Numbered from the stretch's first letter, positions 9,282-18,141 are shown. The stretch is DNA of 34,722 nucleotides from Acidobacteriota bacterium (GCA_028873155.1 JAGWML010000002.1:1-34722), one strand, 5' to 3'. Numbers and translations: made by a program. The notes: generated by a model from the sequence alone, not told the origin.

Positions 9282-10172
9282 ATGAGAATCGGATTTCTGG
9301 GACTTGGCAAGATGGGAACGTCGATGGCGTTTCGCCTGCTCGCAGCAGGCCACGAATTGTCCGTATGGAACAGGACCGAGGGGCGCACCGAACCGCTAGC
9401 CCGCGAGGGCGCAATTGTGGCAGCGACGCCGGCGGAGGCTGAACTGGGCGCAGACGCCGTCATTACCATGCTCTTTGACGATGCTGCGCATGAAGAGGTG
9501 CTTTTTGGCCCAAACGGACTGCTCGATGCTCTTTCACCCGGCTCTCTTCATATTGCGTGCAGCACCATCAGCGTCGCGCTGAGCGAGCGGCTGGCAGCAG
9601 AGCACGCCCGGCGAGGCCAGGCGTACGTTGCAGCGCCGGTGTTTGGCCGTCCCAACGTTGCCGAAGAGGGGCGCTTGTGGATCGTGATGGCTGGAGAGGA
9701 TGCAGCTGTGGCCAGGGCCCGCCCGCTGCTTGAGCCCCTCGCGCGCGGTATCTCTGTGATTGGCAAAGAACCGCGCCAGGCACATGCCCTCAAACTCGGC
9801 GGCAACTTCCTGATCAGCGCGATGATTCACTCGCTGGCAGAGTCGTTCGTGTATGCCCAATCGCAGGGCATTGAGCCGGAAGTTTTCCTCAATGCAGTCA
9901 ACAGCGCGCTCTTCCAGTCTCCCATTTACGCAGCCTACGGGAATGTAATGTTGCATCCACCGTCGCAGCCCGGCGCCACTGTGGAGCTCGGCGCGAAGGA
10001 TCTTCGACTGCTTCGGGAGGCGGCTGCGGAACGGCACGCGCGCGTGAGTCTTGCTGAGGAGATGGCGGCAATCTTCGCTGAGGCGCAGCGGGTTGGGCTG
10101 GGGCAGACCGACTGGGCCGTTGGGCAGTACCGCATGGCGTTGGAGCGCGGCGTTCTGAAGACCGCAGGCTAG
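9282..10172 (+). CDS. NAD(P)-dependent oxidoreductase, 3-hydroxyisobutyrate dehydrogenase family
   Basis: A 296-aa beta-hydroxyacid dehydrogenase. The Rossmann motif GFLGLGKMGTSMA is at the N-terminus, followed by VWNRT, which suggests NADP preference because of the Arg after the second strand. The substrate-binding region is AAPVFGRPNVAEEGRLWIVMAG, and the catalytic Lys is in HALKLGGNF. The family includes 3-hydroxyisobutyrate dehydrogenase, glyoxylate/succinic semialdehyde reductases and imine reductases; the substrate here cannot be told. I start at the ATG at 9282, nine bases after GGAG (9269-9272); an in-frame GTG at 9267 would add five residues. The 273 bases upstream hold no gene I can support. 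Confidence 0.9.
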   Translation: MRIGFLGLGKMGTSMAFRLLAAGHELSVWNRTEGRTEPLAREGAIVAATPAEAELGADAVITMLFDDAAHEEVLFGPNGLLDALSPGSLHIACSTISVALSERLAAEHARRGQAYVAAPVFGRPNVAEEGRLWIVMAGEDAAVARARPLLEPLARGISVIGKEPRQAHALKLGGNFLISAMIHSLAESFVYAQSQGIEPEVFLNAVNSALFQSPIYAAYGNVMLHPPSQPGATVELGAKDLRLLREAAAERHARVSLAEEMAAIFAEAQRVGLGQTDWAVGQYRMALERGVLKTAG

Positions 10173-10254
10173 CAGGCACAACGCTGTACCACGATGTACT
10201 TCGACTGTGGCTGCCATCACCACTCTGGTCGCTTCCACGCAGTAGGATGATGCC

Positions 10255-11028
10255 ATGAGCCTTCGGGATAAGACTGTTTTCATCACTGGCGCCAGCAGCG
10301 GCATCGGCGCTGCAACGGCGATGGCGTTTGCAGCAGAGGGTTGCAGGCTCCTGCTGGCTGCGCGACGCGCCGGCAAGCTGGCCGGAGTCGGGATTCTCGC
10401 GCGCGAGCGGGGAGCCGCGGCGGTTCACTCCATCGACCTCGATGTACGCAACCATTTTGCCGTTCAAACCGCCATCGATGAACTGCCACCCGAGTGGGCC
10501 GAGATCGACATTCTGGTGAACAACGCCGGTCTAAGCCGCGGACTCGAGAAACTCTACGTGGGCAAGATTCAGGACTGGGAAGAGATGATTGACACGAACG
10601 TGAAGGGTCTCCTGTATGTGACTCGCGCGGTGGTGCCGGGCATGGTCGTGCGGGGCAGAGGACACGTCATCAATCTCGGCTCGACTGCCGGTGACATCAC
10701 GTATCCCAACGGGGCCGTGTACTGCGCCACGAAAGCGGCGGAGCGAGCCATCAACGATGGCTTGCGCCTGGATGTTCTGGGAACGCCGGTTCGAGTGACC
10801 AGCGTAGATCCCGGCATGGTCGAGACTGATTTCAGCCTAGTCCGCTTCCGCGGCGACGCCGAACGCGCCGCGAAGGTTTACAAAGGAGTGAAGCCCCTGA
10901 CTGCGGAGGACGTGGCGGATGCGATTGTATGGGTCGCAAGCCGGCCCGCTCATGTGAACATCGCGCGTGTGATGATGACGCCCGTTCAACAGGGGAACTC
11001 CCTGCTTTTTGCGCGAGACGAGTCTTAG
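10255..11028 (+). CDS. Short-chain dehydrogenase/reductase (YdfG-like)
   Basis: A 257-aa classical SDR. The cofactor motif TGASSGIGAATA is near residues 11-22, followed by AARRAGKL, which suggests NADP. NNAGLSRG, the catalytic Ser in NLGSTAG and YCATKAA (Tyr-x-x-x-Lys) complete the active site. Overall it most resembles the E. coli YdfG group that oxidises serine, allo-threonine and 3-hydroxy acids, so 3-hydroxy acid or malonic semialdehyde reductase activity is plausible. An AGGA sits eight bases before the ATG. It follows the 3-hydroxyisobutyrate dehydrogenase-like gene by 82 bases, a pairing consistent with hydroxy-acid metabolism, though this is inference. Confidence 0.91.
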   Translation: MSLRDKTVFITGASSGIGAATAMAFAAEGCRLLLAARRAGKLAGVGILARERGAAAVHSIDLDVRNHFAVQTAIDELPPEWAEIDILVNNAGLSRGLEKLYVGKIQDWEEMIDTNVKGLLYVTRAVVPGMVVRGRGHVINLGSTAGDITYPNGAVYCATKAAERAINDGLRLDVLGTPVRVTSVDPGMVETDFSLVRFRGDAERAAKVYKGVKPLTAEDVADAIVWVASRPAHVNIARVMMTPVQQGNSLLFARDES

Positions 11029-11063
11029 AACGGCCCTGCCTCAGATGCGCGTTCCAGCTGCAG

Positions 11064-11366
11064 TTAAGCCTCTTCCAGAGCCGCCAGTTGCGCTTCAATC
11101 TGGCTTAATGCAGCTTCCAGCGCCGAGCGCCGGCCCGGATTCGACGTCCGCTGTGAGAGGATTTGTTCGCGCTGCAGGTTCAGGGACTGTTTCTGCCGTG
11201 AGACCACCGCGCGTTTAAGCTCCGCCGCCCGGCGCTGGTCTTCTGAAACCACGCCAGATGAGGGCTTCCCATCGGATCCCTTTGAGGCTTCCGCCATTTG
11301 CTCCTCCACGGATTTACTTTCCCAACCACGAGCCATATCTTCATTGTACGGATTCGCAGCGGCCAT
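11064..11366 (-). CDS. Small coiled-coil hypothetical protein
   Basis: A 100-aa soluble, highly charged protein that I do not recognise by family. It begins MAAANPYNEDMARGWESKSV; the second half has heptad-like leucine/alanine spacing (RRAAELKRAVVSRQK, then LEAALSQIEAQLAALEEA), so a coiled coil is likely. It lies alone on the minus strand between two plus-strand oxidoreductase genes. Its start region is 50 bases from the start of the neighbouring dehydrogenase, so the two are divergent and may share a control region. An ATG at 11336 is an alternative start; neither has a strong ribosome binding site. The frame remains open to 11456, but that would run into the neighbour's coding region. Confidence 0.6.
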   Translation of the reverse strand: MAAANPYNEDMARGWESKSVEEQMAEASKGSDGKPSSGVVSEDQRRAAELKRAVVSRQKQSLNLQREQILSQRTSNPGRRSALEAALSQIEAQLAALEEA

Positions 11367-11416
11367 CCGTCTCGCAGCATGGCGAGTTGAATGAAGGGTT
11401 TTGAACGGAGGAAGAA

Positions 11417-12424
11417 ATGCTTGCCTGGCAGATTGCACGCTTCGGCATTGATTCAATGGAGTTTGTGGAACGTGCGGAGCCGGAACCTGGCCCGGAAGAA
11501 GTACTCGTCCAGGTCCACGCGGTTTCTTTCAATTACCGGGATCTGCTAGTTGTCAAAGGATTGTACAACCCCAAAATGGCGCTGCCCCGCATCCCGTGCT
11601 CAGACGGGGCCGGACAGGTGCTTGCTGTGGGCTCACACGTGAAGAATTGGAAGACCGGAGACCGGGTGGCCGGGATTTTCATGCAGAACTGGGTGGACGG
11701 CCCTCCGTCGCCCGAAAAGGTAAAGGGAGCACTAGGCGGCGACATCGACGGCATGTTGGCAGAGCGGGTCGTGTTGAAAGAAAGTGGGCTGGTGCGGATT
11801 CCGGCCCATCTGAACTTTGCGGAAGCTGCCACGCTGCCCTGCGCAGCGGTAACGGCGTGGAACGCTCTCGCCGGGGCGCGCCTGATGCCCGGAGCGACCA
11901 TCCTCATTCAGGGAACAGGCGGAGTGTCACTGTTTGCGCTCCAACTTGCGAAACTTGCAGGCCTTCGGGTTCTCTGCGTCTCAAGCAGCGACGAGAACCT
12001 GGCGCGCGCCCGGGAGCTGGGGCTGGATGCCAGTCTGAACTACCGGGGAACCCCAGACTGGGATAAATGGGTGCTGGATCAGACCGGTGGTGAAGGCGTG
12101 GACCTGATTGTTGAAGTTGGAGGCGCAGGCACACTGCCCAAGTCACTTCGCTCTGTGCGGATGGGCGGGCAGATTGCACAGATTGGAGTTCTTTCAGGCC
12201 CATCGGACCAACTGCCGCTCCCGCTGGTGCTGCACAAGCAGGTTCAGATCAAAGGCATTTATGTGGGATCGAGAAGGGACTTCGAGCAGATGAATCGAGC
12301 AATTGAGCTTGCACGGCTGCGCCCAGTCCTTGCTGCCCGGCCCTGGGCCGATGCTCCGGCATCCCTCCGCCAGATGGAGGAAGCATCCCACCTCGGCAAA
12401 CTGGTTGTGACGATGCAGGGTTAG
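11417..12424 (+). CDS. Zinc-independent medium-chain alcohol dehydrogenase/quinone oxidoreductase-like protein
   Basis: A 335-aa medium-chain dehydrogenase/reductase. The N-terminal GroES-like domain contains VHAVSFNYRDLLVVKG and PCSDGAGQVLAVG; the Cys and GHE zinc ligands of true alcohol dehydrogenases are not conserved, so it is probably zinc-independent and NADPH-linked. The Rossmann glycine motif QGTGGVSLFALQLA is at about residues 166-179, and VEVGGAGTLPKSL and GGQIAQIGVL follow. Members reduce quinones or enones; the substrate here is unknown. The start is supported by GGAGG five bases before the ATG. It begins 50 bases from the divergent small gene. Confidence 0.9.
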   Translation: MLAWQIARFGIDSMEFVERAEPEPGPEEVLVQVHAVSFNYRDLLVVKGLYNPKMALPRIPCSDGAGQVLAVGSHVKNWKTGDRVAGIFMQNWVDGPPSPEKVKGALGGDIDGMLAERVVLKESGLVRIPAHLNFAEAATLPCAAVTAWNALAGARLMPGATILIQGTGGVSLFALQLAKLAGLRVLCVSSSDENLARARELGLDASLNYRGTPDWDKWVLDQTGGEGVDLIVEVGGAGTLPKSLRSVRMGGQIAQIGVLSGPSDQLPLPLVLHKQVQIKGIYVGSRRDFEQMNRAIELARLRPVLAARPWADAPASLRQMEEASHLGKLVVTMQG

Positions 12425-12567
12425 GGGTGGAGCTTCCGACTGGCGGTGACGAACCGGACGAGCTTGAGAGGAAGACCGGCCCGTCAGCCGCTATCGGTCC
12501 CTTTCTGTCCTGACGATCTCTGAGTGCAGCACCCGGCGAAGTCTGTCGCTCAGGGACGTCTCGGTCG

Positions 12568-12852
12568 TCAGAGAGTGATGCGGACGCGCTCTACGTCTTG
12601 TCCGGTTTCCTTGTTATGTCCCAACCACTCGAGCTCTTTGATTCGAGCAACTGGGATCCGAACCCATGTCGGCGTCCGGCTGGTTTGACTGAACAGCATG
12701 TAACCCTGAACATCGCAGGGCATAAGGTATCCGTCTAGCGAGACGGGGGCTTTGGTTGCGAATAGCGCCCGGAAAAGCCGCGATACAGTCTTTGGCATGC
12801 AAAGATCTAGATCTCTTGATTCCGGTTCTAAATATCCAGCTACACTGCCCAT
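12568..12852 (-). CDS. Small conserved-looking hypothetical protein
   Basis: A 94-aa protein of unknown function. It has no signal peptide or membrane segment; a basic stretch (KTVSRLFRALFATK) precedes a beta-rich part (VSLDGYLMPCDVQGYMLF, then TWVRIPVARIKELEWLG). The C-terminal half reads like a small beta-barrel or PilZ-like/SH3-like fold, but I cannot assign a family. The best evidence that it is a gene is a strong ribosome binding site: GGAGG at 12858-12862 read on the minus strand, five bases before the ATG at 12852. A second ATG at 12798 lacks such a site. It stands alone on the minus strand, converging on the medium-chain dehydrogenase. Confidence 0.65.
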   Translation of the reverse strand: MGSVAGYLEPESRDLDLCMPKTVSRLFRALFATKAPVSLDGYLMPCDVQGYMLFSQTSRTPTWVRIPVARIKELEWLGHNKETGQDVERVRITL

Positions 12853-13284
12853 GTTTTCCTCCGGCGATCGTGTGGATTCGGGCCCTTCAGAACGCTCCGA
12901 TCGGGGACGTGCCCTTCTTGGCGTGCGCTCTGCCCGGCTTGGGGACGCTGCAGAACAGAGAGGGCAGCCCGTCTTGCCGGTAACTATGGCTGACTATAGC
13001 TGGGCCGTATCAGAGATGGAATCCTGCGGTCGTCGTAGGTCTATGGCGAAAAGGTGGGACGTTTTATGCTTTTTCGCGCTTCTCTTTCACCTGCGCAAGC
13101 TCAATTTCAGGATGCTCTAGGAGTTCAATTCATGCCTTCATGGTGCACTCGCATTTGGACGATCCAGAAAAGCCGGCAATGCACTGTCAGTTCATTCTTC
13201 TGAGTTCCCGCCGAACCTACGCTACTCTTGACCGTAGGTGGCGTCTTATAGAGAGGTCCCACCGGGAGGAGGAGAGGCACGAGA
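12853..13284. other. Intergenic region, 432 bases, divergent
   Basis: This stretch separates the minus-strand 94-aa gene from the plus-strand protease-like lipoprotein and must hold promoters for both. I see no coding region I can support: the short open frames here have no ribosome binding site and odd composition. The only clear element is the purine-rich GGAGGAGGAGAGG at 13265-13277, the ribosome binding site of the lipoprotein gene. Confidence 0.6.
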
Positions 13285-15561
13285 TTGCAGCGAGCGCCAC
13301 AAATCGTGCTGTATCAATTATTTGTCTCCTACGCAAAGAGCGGGATCGCGAAGGTCGTTTCCTGTGCCCCGGCGGCAACGGCGATAGGCGCAATTCTGCT
13401 GTCAGGGTGCGGAGGCAGGGGCGCAACGCCACCGAGTTTCTCGAATTCATTTTTCTCAATTGCGCCGGGAGTCGCGAAAATCGATACGAACTGCACCGGA
13501 TGCAATGCTCATCGATTGACTGGCAGGGGAGCTTCCGGGGGGGCGGTTCTTGATTTCTCGGCCACGCAAACCAGCGGAGAACCCGCCGATGTGATTTGGA
13601 CCCTGACGGGCGGAGATCCGGTGGCGGGAGCCGGCACGATCACGCCGAACGGCGCGTATACGCCCCCAAGTTATCTCACTGCCGATCGCGTGGAGGTCAT
13701 CGTCACTGGCTCGCTCAAGGACCATCCCCAGATACGGGCATCAGCCTCCTTGACCGTCGCGCCTGGCTTTCAGCAGCCTTTGACCCCTCAGAATGCCGCA
13801 CTCGGCCCAGGAGGCACGGTCACTGTCTCCGGAACACTTGCTCAAGCAGGCGGTGGAACTGCAATTCAGTTCGTACTCTCCAATTCGCCATCCGGGGCGA
13901 CAGGGGGAACCGGATCACTGAGCGCTCCGCTCTGTCAGCGTTCGACAAAATCCTTTACATCGTGTTCGGTCACCTATACCGCTCCGACAAGCGTACCGGC
14001 GTCGACCGTGACGTACGTCGTCGCTCTTACAGGCAGCCTCGGTGCGCGAACCGAGGCTGCCGTGCTCTTGAATCCAGCCGCTGTCACCAGCACCCCCATC
14101 AGCCACCAGACCCCGCTTGCAATCCCCATGGCTCTTGGCACTTCCGGCGGCAACAACAATGACTTTGACCGGCGCGGTAATGCTGTCGTGGATTGTTGCA
14201 GCGGCACGCTGGGCGCGTTGGTGCAGGATGGGTCAGGCCGCCAGTATCTGCTGAGCAACAACCACATTCTTGCGAGGAGCGACCACGCTGCGCCGGGCGA
14301 TGCCATTGTGCAGCCGGGGCTCATTGACAACAATTGCACTCCGAACGGCGAAGGCCCCGGCACGATCCCCGTCGCATCCCTCGCAGCCTGGCGTTCGCTG
14401 CGCTCTCCCAGCACCAATGTGGATGCAGCGATTGCACAGGTTGCCTCGCACACCGTGGATCCAACAGGAGCCATCCTCGAACTTGGACCTCGACAACCGG
14501 ATAGTACGTTGGCTGCCGCGCCGCCGGGCATCTCCTCCAGCGAAGGAAAAGGCGAACCGGCAACTTTGCAGATGCGAGTGGCCAAGAGCGGGCGAACAAC
14601 CGGCTTGACCTGCGGCGCGATTTCCGCGGTGGCTGTGGATGTCGAGGTGGACTACTACAGCGACTGCGCAGAGACCATGCCGTATCTGACCAAGACGTTT
14701 TCAAACCAGATTTCCGTCAGCGGAAATCGCTTCAGCGATGCTGGCGACTCAGGTTCGCTCTTGGTGGATGCCACCGACGCGGAGCCGGTCGGGCTGTACT
14801 TTGCCGGTGGCACGGATGCAAACGGAGTCGTACAGGGTGTGGCGAATCCAGCCAATGAGGTCCTGACTGAATTGAGCGCGGAGATCGGCAACCAGCCTCT
14901 AACCTTCGTCGGCGGTCCCGATCGTCCGGTCAGTTGTCTCAGCTTTGGCGACAGCACGATCACAGCTTCCCAGGCCCGCTCACTCAGTGATCGAGAAATT
15001 GCGCGCGTCCAGCAGGCGCTGGCCATCGCGCGACAGTGGGTCAATCCCGCCATGGGAGTGCTGGGGGTCGCCATGGGCAAGAGTAACGACCGCCCGGGCG
15101 AAGCTGCCGTGCTTGTCTACACCGATACGAACAGCCGGGTGGCGATTCCTCAGCTTGCGGCTGGCGTGCGTACGGTCATCGTTCCCGCGACGCCCCGAGC
15201 CGTAGCGCTTGGCGCAGCGCCGATGTTCGTTCCAATGGAGGGTGCGCCTGCTGTGGATGCGGTCGCCATCAACCGCGCTTTGATTGTGAAGAGGGAACAA
15301 GCCCCGGCCTTGATGCGCGCCAACTCTGCGTTCTTTGGCATCGGCGTAGGACAGAGCTTCGATAATCCGCGCGAAGCTGCACTCGTCGTGTATGTGGATC
15401 GGCAGCGGCAGCCATCCACGCTGCCGTCAATATTGGGCGGCCTGCGCGTTCGCTACGTCATTATGGACCGGCTGCATGTGACGCGGTCCTACGTGGTGCC
15501 TTTCCAGACACATGGGCGCTGCCTGCCGCATGCGTCGGGCGACGCCCTGTCTTCTCAGTAG
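13285..15561 (+). CDS. Lipoprotein with trypsin-like (S1/Nal1-like) protease domain
   Basis: A 758-aa predicted lipoprotein. The lipobox LLSGC places the lipidated Cys at residue 42. Residues about 70-160 form an Ig-like module (SGEPADVIWTLTGG, ITPNGAYTPPSYL), and a second beta-rich segment runs to about 270. The central domain has a chymotrypsin-type triad: His327 in LSNNHIL, Asp380 in NVDAAIAQ and Ser489 in DAGDSGSLL, with GRTTGLTCGAIS between the last two, a pattern seen in Nal1-like serine proteases. The C-terminal 180 residues contain two related units (IARVQQALAI...GVAMGKSNDRPGEAAVLVY and INRALIVKRE...GIGVGQSFDNPREAALVVY). The start is TTG at 13285, seven bases after GGAGGAGGAGAGG. Protease activity is predicted, not shown; the substrate is unknown. 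Confidence 0.8.
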   Translation: MQRAPQIVLYQLFVSYAKSGIAKVVSCAPAATAIGAILLSGCGGRGATPPSFSNSFFSIAPGVAKIDTNCTGCNAHRLTGRGASGGAVLDFSATQTSGEPADVIWTLTGGDPVAGAGTITPNGAYTPPSYLTADRVEVIVTGSLKDHPQIRASASLTVAPGFQQPLTPQNAALGPGGTVTVSGTLAQAGGGTAIQFVLSNSPSGATGGTGSLSAPLCQRSTKSFTSCSVTYTAPTSVPASTVTYVVALTGSLGARTEAAVLLNPAAVTSTPISHQTPLAIPMALGTSGGNNNDFDRRGNAVVDCCSGTLGALVQDGSGRQYLLSNNHILARSDHAAPGDAIVQPGLIDNNCTPNGEGPGTIPVASLAAWRSLRSPSTNVDAAIAQVASHTVDPTGAILELGPRQPDSTLAAAPPGISSSEGKGEPATLQMRVAKSGRTTGLTCGAISAVAVDVEVDYYSDCAETMPYLTKTFSNQISVSGNRFSDAGDSGSLLVDATDAEPVGLYFAGGTDANGVVQGVANPANEVLTELSAEIGNQPLTFVGGPDRPVSCLSFGDSTITASQARSLSDREIARVQQALAIARQWVNPAMGVLGVAMGKSNDRPGEAAVLVYTDTNSRVAIPQLAAGVRTVIVPATPRAVALGAAPMFVPMEGAPAVDAVAINRALIVKREQAPALMRANSAFFGIGVGQSFDNPREAALVVYVDRQRQPSTLPSILGGLRVRYVIMDRLHVTRSYVVPFQTHGRCLPHASGDALSSQ

Positions 15562-15613
15562 GCACGCAGTTCTCTGCTCAGAGCGAAGACAGAGCTGCGG
15601 TGTTCAAACAGAA

Positions 15614-15646
15614 TCGGCCTGCCTCAGTATCGCCAAGGCAGGCCGA
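15614..15646. terminator. Hairpin between convergent genes
   Basis: An 11-bp perfect inverted repeat: TCGGCCTGCCT (15614-15624) pairs with AGGCAGGCCGA (15636-15646) around an 11-base loop. It lies in the 102-base gap between the ends of the protease-like lipoprotein gene and pgi. No U-tract follows on either strand, so it may act as a weak bidirectional terminator or an RNA 3'-end stabiliser. Confidence 0.6.
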
Positions 15647-15663
15647 CTGCAGATTGCGATCGC

Positions 15664-17376
15664 TTATGCCCCCAGAGCTGACTCCACGGCAGCGGTCAGA
15701 GTCTTGAGGCCGGATGCGACGTCTGCACCGAGATGGACTCGCAAGGCGCGTCGGCCGCGCGATTCCAGCACGGCCAAATCACCTGCCGCCTGCGCATCGA
15801 TGACAATTCCAAAGCTGTACTTCTGCCCTGGAATCGATACATCGACTGCGTGATCTGCGGTGATCTGCAGAAAAACGCCCGTGTTGGGACCACCCTTGTA
15901 GTCTTGCCCGGTGGAATGCAAAAAGCGTGGTCCGAAACCGAGACAGGTCGCTACTCTTTTTGTGTCGCGAATCCTGTGCCGGAAGGTCTGAATCGCGGCT
16001 TCATGTTGCGGGAACATCGGCAAGAAGGCGAGCGCCGCAAAGTAATCTCCTTCGTGGATCTGGTCGAGGTGAGCTTTGAGATAGCCGGTTAAGGAGGCCT
16101 GGGTCGCAGTCTCTTTGAGCCGGGCCGCATAGGCCGGCGCCGCATAGAGCCGGATGCCCGCGTCTGTCAGGATCGCATCGTGGACCGGCAGCTTGCCTGT
16201 CTCCTCGTACTTCGACGTCAAAGCGCGCGTCTCAATCTTTGCAGACTCAACGTCAGGCTGATTGAACGGGTTGATTCCCATCACGGAGCCAGCCACCGCA
16301 GTCGCCACCTCCCATGTGAAGAACTGGCCGAAGATCTCGTACCGGTCGGCAATCTCGAAGTACGCCACGGGATGACCGGCAGCCTCGAGCGCTGCGACTC
16401 TGGCATCGAGGCTGGAGTCGCGGGTGCCCTGCAGCTTTACATAGGCGAAGATCCGATCGTTCCCGTAGATTTCCGGCGCGGCAATTGCTTCGCGGTCCAC
16501 TGGCGTAATGCCCTTGCCGAGTTTGCCGGTGGACTCGGCGATGAGTTGTTCGAGCCAAGCTCCCAGATCGTGAATCTCGGGCGAGGTGAAGATCGTGATC
16601 TTGTCCCGGCCGGCATTTGCGCCCGTTCCGAGAAGAAGACCGAGTTGGACGGCGGGATTTTCTGCGGAGGGCAATTTTGCCTGCGCGACGCCTTTGGCAG
16701 CCTCAGCGAGCAGGCGGGGCGTATCGAGGCCCGCTACCGTGGCCGCCACCACGCCAAAGTTCGACAGCGCGGAATAGCGCCCTCCGATCTCAGGATCGCC
16801 ATAAAAGATATGGCGGAAGCCATCGGCTTTGGCGACCTGCTCCATTTTCGAACCGGGATCCGTGATGGCCAGACAATGACTGCCAGCTTTGTCCTTGCCT
16901 ACGGCCTTTTCCATCTCAGCAAAAAAGTATTGCTTCAAGATGTTGGGTTCAAGGGTCGAGCCCGATTTGCTGGCCACGATCACGAGGGTCTCAGTCAAAT
17001 TGAGCTTCTCGCGGGCGGCCTTCACCTGGGCAGGGTCGGTGGAATCGACGATATGCAGCGCGGGAAAGCCGGGTTGCGTGCCAAAGGTCTCCGCAAGCAC
17101 CTCCGGACAGAGGCTGGAGCCTCCCATGCCAACCAGTAGCGCTGACTTGAATCCGGCGGCTTTCACATCCTGCGCTAGGGCGGCGTGCGCAGCCGCGTCC
17201 TTTTGCTGGCGTTCGACGATGTCGATCCAACCAAGCCACTTTTCCTCTCCATTACTGGTCCAGAGAGTGGGATCCTTCTTCCAGAAGCGTGCCACTTTCT
17301 TGTTGTCGAGCCAATCACTGGCGGCGGCCGTCACTGCTTGACCCAGGGAGTGCGGTATCGCAAATCGAAAGTTCAT
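15664..17376 (-). CDS. pgi: Glucose-6-phosphate isomerase (transaldolase-fused type, stand-alone)
   Basis: A 570-aa sugar-phosphate isomerase interconverting glucose 6-phosphate and fructose 6-phosphate. SIS-domain landmarks are VGMGGSSLCPEVL (about residues 82-94), SKSGSTLEPN (about residues 136-145) and the PGI signature IGGRYSALSNFG (about residues 197-208); the C-terminal part contains TGQDYKGGPNTGVFLQI. The sequence style matches the isomerase half of fused transaldolase/PGI proteins rather than classical E. coli Pgi, but no transaldolase domain precedes it: the frame starts at the SIS part. Ribosome binding site is weak (GAGG well upstream). It lies alone on the minus strand and converges on the lipoprotein gene. 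Confidence 0.9.
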   Translation of the reverse strand: MNFRFAIPHSLGQAVTAAASDWLDNKKVARFWKKDPTLWTSNGEEKWLGWIDIVERQQKDAAAHAALAQDVKAAGFKSALLVGMGGSSLCPEVLAETFGTQPGFPALHIVDSTDPAQVKAAREKLNLTETLVIVASKSGSTLEPNILKQYFFAEMEKAVGKDKAGSHCLAITDPGSKMEQVAKADGFRHIFYGDPEIGGRYSALSNFGVVAATVAGLDTPRLLAEAAKGVAQAKLPSAENPAVQLGLLLGTGANAGRDKITIFTSPEIHDLGAWLEQLIAESTGKLGKGITPVDREAIAAPEIYGNDRIFAYVKLQGTRDSSLDARVAALEAAGHPVAYFEIADRYEIFGQFFTWEVATAVAGSVMGINPFNQPDVESAKIETRALTSKYEETGKLPVHDAILTDAGIRLYAAPAYAARLKETATQASLTGYLKAHLDQIHEGDYFAALAFLPMFPQHEAAIQTFRHRIRDTKRVATCLGFGPRFLHSTGQDYKGGPNTGVFLQITADHAVDVSIPGQKYSFGIVIDAQAAGDLAVLESRGRRALRVHLGADVASGLKTLTAAVESALGA

Positions 17377-17544
17377 ATTGGATTTGATTTTGCCTCAAAT
17401 GAATTTGGATGCGAAGCGTGAGAACGAGACATGGGATATTTGCTTAATCGGAGCATGGCCGGTAGATCCGGGCATCGCGGGATTCAATCTCGATGAAAGC
17501 CGCGTTTGAACGATCGCCCCTGGGCGCCGCGACTCAGGACGTAA

Positions 17545-18141
17545 TCAATATCTATGTTGCGGAAGCCTGAAGTCATACGCAAGGCCAAAGGTAAGTCCGC
17601 GGGGGTGAAGGTTTGTGCTGAAAAGCTGCGGCCAATACTGGTACTCGTAATCCGCGTGCGCCCAGACATTTTCCCATAAGCGATATTGCCCGCCGCCACT
17701 AAAGGAATAAATCACACGGCTGTCATGTGTGTAGGCGTAATTCTTGTTAAAGAGAAAGTCGATGGTCCCGTAACCGACCTTTGCACTCGCCATCGGATAG
17801 AAGTTCCTGTACCGGTGCCAGGAGTAATTCGCACCGCCCAGAAACGACTTCTCTGTTACATTGGGTTGGCTCGACGAACGATTGAATGTGATGTCTTTAA
17901 TCTGAGCCTCAATCGCTAATCCATGCACCCTGCTGGTCAGGAAGGCCGGACTATAGTCCCCCCACATGGTATAGCCCAGCATGTAGCCGGAACCGAGATC
18001 CGGATTAAACGCCGACAGACCGCCGCCAATCTCAAATGGGAGCACATCCTGCTTGGCTGACGGAACCACCTGCGCAACTGACTGCACCGAAAATTCCAAC
18101 AGGCAGGAACCGAGTAAAAAGATCAAAGCCCTTCGGAACAT
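17545..18141 (-). CDS. Secreted outer-membrane beta-barrel-like protein
   Basis: A 198-aa exported protein. The signal peptide MFRRALIFLLGSCLLEFSVQ ends near VAQ (residues about 22-24). The mature part alternates aromatic and polar residues in amphipathic strands (YMLGYTMWGDYSPAF, FLGGANYSWHRYRNFYPMAS, HADYEYQYWPQLF) and ends in HPRGLTFGLAYDFRLP plus a short tail, typical of an eight-stranded OmpA-like or OMP_b-brl barrel. Function is unknown. I start at the ATG at 18141 because AAGGAG (18148-18153 on the minus strand) lies six bases away; the frame is open to 18258, and another ATG at 18147 directly abuts the ribosome binding site. Confidence 0.78.
   Translation of the reverse strand: MFRRALIFLLGSCLLEFSVQSVAQVVPSAKQDVLPFEIGGGLSAFNPDLGSGYMLGYTMWGDYSPAFLTSRVHGLAIEAQIKDITFNRSSSQPNVTEKSFLGGANYSWHRYRNFYPMASAKVGYGTIDFLFNKNYAYTHDSRVIYSFSGGGQYRLWENVWAHADYEYQYWPQLFSTNLHPRGLTFGLAYDFRLPQHRY

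Noticed and set aside
13227..13260. TTGACC followed by TATAGA as a promoter for the protease-like lipoprotein
   Set aside because: The spacer is about 14 bases, too short for a standard sigma-70 promoter.
13140..13553. Open frame of 137 codons before and into the protease-like lipoprotein
   Set aside because: No ribosome binding site, unusual composition, and it overlaps the better supported lipoprotein in another frame.
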